From assembly GCA_903928895.1 (NCBI GenBank), contig CAIYSR010000155.1:1-62677 (forward strand): DNA of 62,677 nt, written 5' to 3'. How positions within the stretch are numbered: the stretch's first letter is position 1; each line of letters starts with the position of its first letter. This DNA comes from an uncultured Rhodospirillales bacterium (GTDB taxonomy: Bacteria; Pseudomonadota; Alphaproteobacteria; Acetobacterales; Acetobacteraceae). The translations under genes were made by a program, and so were the position numbers. Under the pieces are notes generated by a model, which was given only the letters and a program-made list of their open reading frames with translations, made no database searches and had not been told where the DNA came from. Below, piece after piece: positions 57,124 through 62,677 of the stretch.

Positions 57124-58302
57124 ATGCTGACCCACATGCCTTTTCCCTCCTGGCTTCCTCTGCTGCTCGGCCTGCTCTCCGCGGTCGGCCCGCTCTCGAC
57201 CGACATGTATCTGCCCGCCTTCCCCGCCATCGAGGCCGCTCTCGGCGGGCGCGCGCAGGTCACGCTGGCGACCTGGTTCGTCGGCCTCGCCTTCGGGCAG
57301 ATGACCTGGGGAACCCTGTCGGACCGATACGGGCGGCGCATCCCGCTGCTGCTCGGCACCGGACTGTTCAGCGCCGGCACGATCGGCTGCGCCCTCGCGC
57401 CCGACCTGCCGACGCTCGCGGTGATGCGCCTGATCTGCGGCTTCGGTGGTTCAGCCGGGATGGTGATCACCCGGGCCATCGTGCGCGACCTGGCCGACGG
57501 CCAGGCCGCCGCGCGCCTGATGAGCCGCCTGACCCTGGTGATGGGCGCGGCCCCGATCCTGGCGCCGAGCCTGGGCGGCATCGTCATGGCGGCGACCGGC
57601 TGGCAGGCGATCTTCTGGATCCTGATGGTCTACGGCGCGCTCTGCTTCGCCGCGGTGGCGGCCTTCCTGCCCGAAACCCTGCCGGAGCGGGCGCGGGTGA
57701 AGCTTGGTGCCGGCGCCATCGTGGCGCGCTACGCCCATGTGATCGGCGAACGCAGTTTCATCACCCACACGCTGATGGGCGGCTTCGCCACGGCCGGGAT
57801 GTTCGCCTATCTCGGCGGCTCACCAGGTGTGTTTATCGAGGTCTTTCACCTCACGCCGCCACAATACGGCAGTCTTTTCGGTGTCTGCGCGGCAGGGTTC
57901 ATCGCCGCCTCGCAAATCAACCCCCGCATCCTGCCGCGTTTCGGGGCGGACCGGGTGATGCGCTTCGGCGTGCGCATCTTCTGCCTCTCCACCGCCTGCA
58001 TGCTGGCCGCCGCCATCGTCGGAACCTGGGGCTTTCTCTCGATCGGGATCCCGGTGTTCTTCTGCATGTCCTGCCAAGGCTTCACCATGCCCAACACCGT
58101 CGTCGGCGCCCTGAGCCGGCACGCCGGGCACGCTGGCGCCGCCTCGGCCTTGATGGGCACCCTGCATTTCTCGCTGGGTGCGGTGAGCGGCCTGCTCGTC
58201 GGCCTGCTGACCGACGGCAGTGCGCGGCCGATGGCGGCACTTATGTTCGGCTGTGCGATCTGTGCCGCGTTGTGCGACCTGGGCCGGCCGAAACGGCAGT
58301 GA
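57124..58302 (+). CDS. Bcr/CflA-family multidrug efflux MFS transporter
   Basis: This 392-residue major facilitator has about 12 helices. Typical Bcr/CflA features are GPLSTDMYLPAFPAIEAALG at the start, GTLSDRYGRRIPLL (MFS loop 2-3) and MVITRAIVRDLADGQAAARLMS (helix 4-5). It exports drugs or amino-acid-like compounds in relatives. The ATG at 57124 is followed by another at 57136; either may be used. It is divergent from the M23 peptidase. Confidence 0.9.
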   Translation: MLTHMPFPSWLPLLLGLLSAVGPLSTDMYLPAFPAIEAALGGRAQVTLATWFVGLAFGQMTWGTLSDRYGRRIPLLLGTGLFSAGTIGCALAPDLPTLAVMRLICGFGGSAGMVITRAIVRDLADGQAAARLMSRLTLVMGAAPILAPSLGGIVMAATGWQAIFWILMVYGALCFAAVAAFLPETLPERARVKLGAGAIVARYAHVIGERSFITHTLMGGFATAGMFAYLGGSPGVFIEVFHLTPPQYGSLFGVCAAGFIAASQINPRILPRFGADRVMRFGVRIFCLSTACMLAAAIVGTWGFLSIGIPVFFCMSCQGFTMPNTVVGALSRHAGHAGAASALMGTLHFSLGAVSGLLVGLLTDGSARPMAALMFGCAICAALCDLGRPKRQ

Positions 58303-58337
58303 TAGCGTGGGTGAAAATCCCCTGAGGGTGAGGCCCC

Positions 58338-59102
58338 ATGAACCTGATCGTCGGCATTCCCGCCTGCTCGCGCAATCTCAACGGCATGCTCCAGCACGCG
58401 ACCCCCGCCCGCTATGGCGCGGCACTGATCGGCGGCGCCGGCGCCATGCCGGTACTGCTGCCGCCGGTCGGCGAGGGGCTGACGGCCCTGGTCCAGCGGC
58501 TCGACGGACTGCTGCTCTCCGGCAGCCCCTCCAACCTCGAACCGCGCACCTACGGGGTGGATGAGGACCTCACGCCTGGCTTGCACGACGCGCCTCGCGA
58601 TGCCACGACCCTGCCCGTGATCCGCGCCGCCTTGGCCCATGGTGTGCCGGTGCTGGCGATCTGCCGCGGCATCCAGGAGTTGAACGTCGCCCGCGGCGGC
58701 ACCCTGATCCAGAAGGTGCAGGACCAACCCGGCCGGCTCGACCATCGCGCGGCCGGCGACATGCCGCTGCCGGAACCGATCGACTGGGACCATCTCTACT
58801 GGCTCAAGCATAAGGTGAACCTGTCCGGGCACATGGCGCATATGGTGGGTGACCGCGAGATCATGGTGAATTCGCTGCACCAGCAGGCGATCGACCGGCC
58901 CGGCGATGGGGTGGTGGTCGAGGGGATCGCCGATGACGGGACCATCGAAGCCATCCGCGTCGAGGGGGTGCCCGGCTTTGCCATCGGCGTGCAATGGCAT
59001 CCGGAATACCACTATGCCACCGACGCCGCATCGGTGGCGATCTTCCGCGCCTTCGGTGACGCATGCCGGGCCTACCGGCGCGGCATCCGCAAGGCTGCCT
59101 GA
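58338..59102 (+). CDS. Class I glutamine amidotransferase, gamma-glutamyl-GABA hydrolase-like
   Basis: This 254-residue protein of the PuuD/peptidase C26 type has nucleophile Cys109 (LAICRGIQELNVARGG) and His221/Glu223 in GVQWHPEYH. DGLLLSGSPSNLEP and VNSLHQQAI are family segments. It may hydrolyse gamma-glutamyl-GABA in polyamine use, but no other puu gene is here. It starts 36 bases after the MFS gene. Confidence 0.88.
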   Translation: MNLIVGIPACSRNLNGMLQHATPARYGAALIGGAGAMPVLLPPVGEGLTALVQRLDGLLLSGSPSNLEPRTYGVDEDLTPGLHDAPRDATTLPVIRAALAHGVPVLAICRGIQELNVARGGTLIQKVQDQPGRLDHRAAGDMPLPEPIDWDHLYWLKHKVNLSGHMAHMVGDREIMVNSLHQQAIDRPGDGVVVEGIADDGTIEAIRVEGVPGFAIGVQWHPEYHYATDAASVAIFRAFGDACRAYRRGIRKAA

Positions 59103-59221
59103 CCCGCGGATCGAGGGCACGTGCTGCGTCGCCGGAAAGTGCCCCTGCCACGAGCGCCGGCCGGGTTGACCGCCCCGGCGCGTCATTGTCTGCTGGCGCA
59201 TCAACAATCCGGGGAACCGCC

Positions 59222-59545
59222 GTGGCCTTCTATGAACTGCGTCAATACAAGATCAAGCCGGGCAAGATGGCCGAGTGGCTGAAGGTGATGGAGGAGGAGA
59301 TTCTCCCGTTCCAGGTCAAGCACGGCATGGTCATCACCGGGATGTATCACGGCGAGACCGATGATTCGGTGTTCGTCTGGACCCGCCGCTTCGAGAGCGA
59401 GGAGCAGCGCGTGGCGCTCTATGCGGCGGTCTATCAATCCGACTATTGGAGGAACGACATCGGACCGCGCGTCGGCGATCTGATCGACCGCTCCGCCATC
59501 TCGGTGCAGCGCATCGTCCCGACGCCGCGCTCGGTCGTTCAGTAA
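59222..59545 (+). CDS. NIPSNAP family protein
   Basis: This is a 107-residue dimeric alpha-beta barrel protein starting at GTG 59222 (GGGGA just upstream). FYELRQYKIKPGKMAEWLKV is the NIPSNAP opening, and GMYHGETDDSVFVWTRRFES follows. Members are small proteins often beside catabolic enzymes, with no settled activity. It lies upstream of a VOC protein and an amidase gene. Confidence 0.87.
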   Translation: MAFYELRQYKIKPGKMAEWLKVMEEEILPFQVKHGMVITGMYHGETDDSVFVWTRRFESEEQRVALYAAVYQSDYWRNDIGPRVGDLIDRSAISVQRIVPTPRSVVQ

Positions 59546-59570
59546 TCGCCGCCCCTCAAGGAGCCCGCCC

Positions 59571-59987
59571 GTGAAATACCTGCACACCATGATCCGCGTC
59601 TCGTCGATCGAGGACACGATGGCCTTCTTCGCCATTCTCGGGATGAACGAGATCCGCCGCTACTCCAGCGAAAAAGGCCGCTTCACCAACGTCTTCCTCG
59701 CCGCGCCCGGCGACGAGGCAGTCCCCCTGGAGTTGACCTACAACTGGGACCCCGAGCCCTACACCGGCGGTCGCAACTTCGGCCATCTCGCCTATGCGGT
59801 CGACAACATCTACGACACCTGCAACGCCTTCATCGCCCATGGCGTCACCATCAACCGGCCGCCGCGCGAGGGAAGAATGGCCTTCGTGCGCACGCCGGAC
59901 GGCATTTCGATCGAACTGCTGCAAGCCGGCAATGCCCTGGAGCCGGCCGAGCCCTGGCTCAGCATGCCCAACACGGGCAACTGGTAG
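59571..59987 (+). CDS. VOC-family protein, glyoxalase I-like
   Basis: This 138-residue protein starts at GTG 59571 after AAGGAG. Metal-binding positions are suggested by YLHTMIRVSS (His4), Glu in LELTYNW, His in FGHLAYAVDN and Glu in GISIELLQ. This is the full HEHE set expected of lactoylglutathione lyase. However, the sequence is short and the substrate may differ from methylglyoxal-glutathione. It is probably co-transcribed with the NIPSNAP gene (25-base gap). Confidence 0.84.
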   Translation: MKYLHTMIRVSSIEDTMAFFAILGMNEIRRYSSEKGRFTNVFLAAPGDEAVPLELTYNWDPEPYTGGRNFGHLAYAVDNIYDTCNAFIAHGVTINRPPREGRMAFVRTPDGISIELLQAGNALEPAEPWLSMPNTGNW

Positions 59988-60097
59988 CGCCAAAGCCACT
60001 ACACTATCGCCGATTGCCAAGCCGTCCGAGATTGGGGATCGTGTCCCCGGCTCGGACGCATTGGGTCAGTTTCAGGCAGTATTGGTGATATTCGGCC

Positions 60098-61513
60098 ATG
60101 TATACCGATGAACTGGGCTATCTCGGCGTGGCTGACCTCGCGGCGCATTATCGCACGGGAACATTGTCTCCAGTCGAGGTCGCCAAGGCGGTGCTCGCGC
60201 GGATCGAGCGGGTAGATCCCGCCGTCAACGCCATGATGCGCCTGACCCCCGATCATGCCCTGGACGCCGCGCGGCGCTCGGAGGAGGTTTTCCGCCGCGG
60301 TGCAACGCCGCGGCTGCTCGAAGGCGTGCCGGTCACCATCAAGGACCTCCAGCACACCAAGGGTGTGCAAACGGATTTCGCCAGCGCGGTGACGCAGGGG
60401 ACGATCCCGGATGTGGACGCGCCCTGCGTCACCCGGCTGCTCGACGCCGGCGCCATGATGCTGGGCAAGACCACCTCAGCTGCCGAATGGGGCTGGAAGG
60501 GCGTAAGCCAGGCACCGATTTCCGGCATCACCCACAACCCCTGGGCGAAGGGCATGAACGCCGGAGCCTCCTCCTGCGGCGCGGGCGTGGCGGCGGCCTG
60601 CGGTTACGGCCCGCTGCACCAGGGCGGCGACGGGGCGGGCTCGATCCGCATGCCCGCCCATTTCTCCGGCGTCTACGGCTTCAAACCGACCCATGGCCGG
60701 GTGCCCAACTGGCCCATGTCCAACAACGACCTCGCCACCCATATTGGCCCGCTCACCCGCACGGTCGAGGATGCCGCGCTGATGACCCAGGCGATGGCAG
60801 GGCCGCATGTGTGGGACTACACCTCGCTCGAAGCCCCGCCGCAGGACTACGCGTCCCGTCTCAAGGCCGACATGAAGGGCAAGCGGATCGCCTATACCAG
60901 GGATCTGGGCCACGCCCGCGTCGACCCCGAGGTCGCCGAGGCGGTCGAGCGCGCGGTGACGGCGTTCGAGGACATGGGCGCCATCGTCGAGGCGGTGACG
61001 CCCACCTGGGGCGCGCTTGGGCCGGAGCTCGTCCGCTTCTTCTGGCCCGCGACCTTCTCCGGCCGCCTTCGGCACCTGCCGGAATTCGAGAGCCGGATGG
61101 ACCCCGGCTTCGTCGCCATGATCAGGTATGCCTCCGGCTTCACCGCGGCGCAGTTCATGCAGATGCGCGAGCGCCGCTTCGCCTATGTCCAGGCGATCCA
61201 TGAGTTCATGGAAGGGTTCGATTTCCTGCTCTCCCCCGCGGTCAGCGTCGCCGCCTTCCCGGCAGACAAGCTGCAGCCGGCGCACTGGCCGCAGCACGAA
61301 TGGGACTGGCTGATGTGGGCCGAGTTCTCCTATCCGTTCAACTGGTCCGGCAGCCCGGCCGCGAGCATACCCTGCGGCTTCACGCCCGCCGGCCTGCCGG
61401 TCGGCCTGCAAATCGTCGGGCGCCGCTTCGACGACCTCGGCGTGTTGCAGGCCAGCGCCGCCTTCGAGACCGCCCGCCCCTGGGCTCAGCACCGACCGCC
61501 GCTCGCGGCCTGA
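60098..61513 (+). CDS. Amidase (amidase signature family)
   Basis: This 471-residue hydrolase of amides has the Ser-cisSer-Lys triad: Lys82 (VTIKDLQHTKG), Ser159 (NAGASSCGAG) and Ser182 (GGDGAGSIRMPAHFSG). The glycine-rich loop is slightly unusual (GASSCG in place of GGSSGG). The C-terminal NWSGSPAASIPCGFTPAGLP is typical. The substrate is unknown. It follows the VOC gene with a 110-base gap. Confidence 0.9.
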   Translation: MYTDELGYLGVADLAAHYRTGTLSPVEVAKAVLARIERVDPAVNAMMRLTPDHALDAARRSEEVFRRGATPRLLEGVPVTIKDLQHTKGVQTDFASAVTQGTIPDVDAPCVTRLLDAGAMMLGKTTSAAEWGWKGVSQAPISGITHNPWAKGMNAGASSCGAGVAAACGYGPLHQGGDGAGSIRMPAHFSGVYGFKPTHGRVPNWPMSNNDLATHIGPLTRTVEDAALMTQAMAGPHVWDYTSLEAPPQDYASRLKADMKGKRIAYTRDLGHARVDPEVAEAVERAVTAFEDMGAIVEAVTPTWGALGPELVRFFWPATFSGRLRHLPEFESRMDPGFVAMIRYASGFTAAQFMQMRERRFAYVQAIHEFMEGFDFLLSPAVSVAAFPADKLQPAHWPQHEWDWLMWAEFSYPFNWSGSPAASIPCGFTPAGLPVGLQIVGRRFDDLGVLQASAAFETARPWAQHRPPLAA

Positions 61514-61561
61514 CGCCGCTTCGATTGAACTTTCGCACGCCGGCAATTCCGGCCGCCGGCC

Positions 61562-62053
61562 TCACCAGCCCGGTCGCAGCCTCCGCGCGATCGCCACCAC
61601 CGAGAGCATCACCGGCACCTCCACCAGCACCCCCACTACGGTCGCCAGCGCCGCCCCGCTCTCGAAGCCGAACAGTGCAATCGCGGTGGCCACGGCGAGC
61701 TCGAAGAAATTGCTGGCCCCGATCAGCGCCGACGGCGCCGCCACCGCGAAGGTCTCGCCGCAGCGGCGGTTCAGCAGCAACGCCAATCCGGCGTTGAAAT
61801 AGACCTGGATCAGGATTGGCACCGCCAGCAACAGGATCACCAGCGGTTGCCCGATGATCTGCCGTCCCTGCAAGGCGAACAGCAGCACCAGCGTCGCCAG
61901 CAGCGCCGCGATCGACACTGGCCCGAGCCGAGCCCGCATCCGCTCCAGCGCCCCGGCCCCGTCGCGCAGCAGCCGTCCGCGCCAAACCTGCGCGATCACC
62001 AGCGGCACCAGGATGAACAGCACCACCGACAGCGCCAGCGTGTCCCATGGCAC
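61562..62053 (-). pseudogene. ACR3 arsenite efflux transporter, C-terminal half only
   Basis: About 160 residues correspond to the last five helices of an ACR3/ArsB-type arsenite permease (e.g. VPWDTLALSVVLFILVPL, FNAGLALLLNRRCGE, SALIGASNFFELAVATAIAL). Whole proteins have about 350 residues, so the N-terminal half is missing. The frame runs on to 62074, then meets a stop, and the DNA there belongs to another gene on the plus strand. Probably non-functional. Confidence 0.8.
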
Positions 62054-62580
62054 CGCGATCGCGGAAAGTGGCGTTCATCATGGTGGACGCGCTTCGCTAT
62101 GAACTTGGCATCACCCTGCATAGGCAACTGGCGGAAACCGAACAGGCGGATATTCGGGCGGCCTGCGCGGTACTTCCCACCGTCACGCCCGTTGGCATGA
62201 CCTCCCTCCTGCCCGGGGCGAGCGCCGGGTTGCGGATCGTCAAGGATGGAGATGGCTTCGGCGTCACCCTCGACGGCACGAAGATCGCGACAGTCGCCAA
62301 CCGCATGCAGGCGATCCGGGCCCGCCTGGGCGACAGGTTCGCAGAGGCCCAGCTCGACACTTTCATCCGATCCAAGGACAAGCTCTCCGACGCCGTCGAA
62401 CTCCTGGTGCTACGGACGCTCGATATCGACTCTCATCTGGAAAACAACCCGTCGGAAACGCTGAGCACGTTGAACCTGATCCACCAGTCACTGAAGGCGA
62501 TCCGTGTGGCGGTTCACAAGCTGAAGCAGGCAGGGTTCAGCACCACAGCCGGATTGGCGCTCGCGGAGGTTGCAACATAA
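62047..62580 (+). pseudogene. PglZ-domain gene fragment
   Basis: VAFIMVDALRYELGITLHRQL (positions about 8-28) and LPTVTPVGMTSLLPGASAG hold the metal-binding Asp14 and the region of the nucleophile Thr typical of PglZ/alkaline-phosphatase-like proteins of BREX and related phage-defence systems. IRVAVHKLKQAGF (to residue 164, base 62538) should be followed by the conserved TDHGF strand, but instead reads into unrelated residues and a stop. Both ends are therefore missing; the piece is about 490 bases of an originally larger gene. Confidence 0.72.
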
Positions 62581-62677
62581 AGCGGATTGCCAGGCGAGAC
62601 GGCGCCGCGGGCGACCGATCCCTGCACAAACAGCGACGCCGTGCTGTTCGCTCCACCGGTGACCTGCACCGCCAAAG
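62514..62677 (-). CDS. Partial unknown reading frame at the window edge
   Basis: The minus strand is open from the window end to a stop at 62514-62516 (53 codons). The peptide has segments GGANSTASLFVQGSVARG and SPGNPLYVATSASANPAVV, which look like a Gly/Ser/Val-rich structural or phage-like protein. The last residues overlap the end of the PglZ fragment, so the true C-terminus may also be lost. This is a weak call. Confidence 0.3.
   Translation of the reverse strand, partial: LAVQVTGGANSTASLFVQGSVARGAVSPGNPLYVATSASANPAVVLNPACFSL

Noticed and set aside
61562-62677. A complete BREX or other PglZ-based defence system
   Set aside because: Only one truncated PglZ piece is present; no brxA, brxB, brxC, methyltransferase or brxL genes are seen in the window.

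Overview
This is a GC-rich alphaproteobacterial chromosome segment, most probably from the Acetobacteraceae (Acetobacterales/Rhodospirillales). The evidence is the gene orders seen (odhB-lpdA; SRP RNA-dnaX-ybaB-recR; phosphatidyltransferase-hdaA-ppk-ppx opposite purMN; hemC-hemD-mitofilin-like-hemY opposite tsaD), a 47-residue alphaproteobacterial cytochrome oxidase subunit IV, and intergenic hairpins of a kind I associate with acetic-acid-bacteria relatives. No database search was possible, so genus is not claimed.

Layout. Positions 1-7465 (+) hold the end of the 2-oxoglutarate dehydrogenase operon, two vitamin B6 genes, the SRP RNA, dnaX, a nucleoid protein and recR, then an atypical hypothetical gene. 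Positions 7516-13982 (-) carry a two-gene D-glutamate cyclase-like pair, an Fe-S RNA methyltransferase, glutaryl-CoA dehydrogenase and a DEAD-box helicase. Three tRNA genes (Thr, Ser, Leu) and a transporter/oxidoreductase/lipB stretch follow to 18.7 kb. Positions 18.7-25.8 kb hold polyphosphate metabolism, HdaA, a phospholipid synthase and purMN. A large hairpin-rich intergenic region, ndk and an ABC-F ATPase lead to an AT-richer block (28.5-32.8 kb) with two convergent, similarly sized proteins that combine TPR repeats with a glycosyltransferase-like domain in opposite order.

Positions 33.1-41.3 kb hold an adenylate cyclase, a membrane cyclic-nucleotide-binding protein, a secreted 11-residue-repeat protein, a DegP-type protease, a Crp/Fnr regulator, a benzoylformate-decarboxylase-like enzyme and a YbaK-type deacylase. 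Positions 41.3-51.1 kb are the heme operon, tsaD, an exported methyltransferase-like protein, a membrane protein, rlmJ and gpsA. Positions 51.2-55.9 kb hold a phosphotransferase and a phosphonate-type ABC transporter (phnC-D-E-E), next to a decayed phnC remnant on the other strand. From 56.4 kb come an M23 peptidase, a drug-efflux MFS protein and a small catabolic group (GATase, NIPSNAP, VOC, amidase). The last kilobase is a patchwork of broken genes: the C-terminal half of an ACR3 arsenite transporter, an internal piece of a PglZ-domain gene, and the end of an unknown gene.

Most of the window is ordinary housekeeping DNA. The accessory signals of most interest are the mirror-image TPR/glycosyltransferase pair, the broken PglZ/ACR3 patchwork, the 15-repeat secreted protein, the perfect 36-bp inverted repeat after the cytochrome oxidase subunit gene, and three near-identical hairpin elements.
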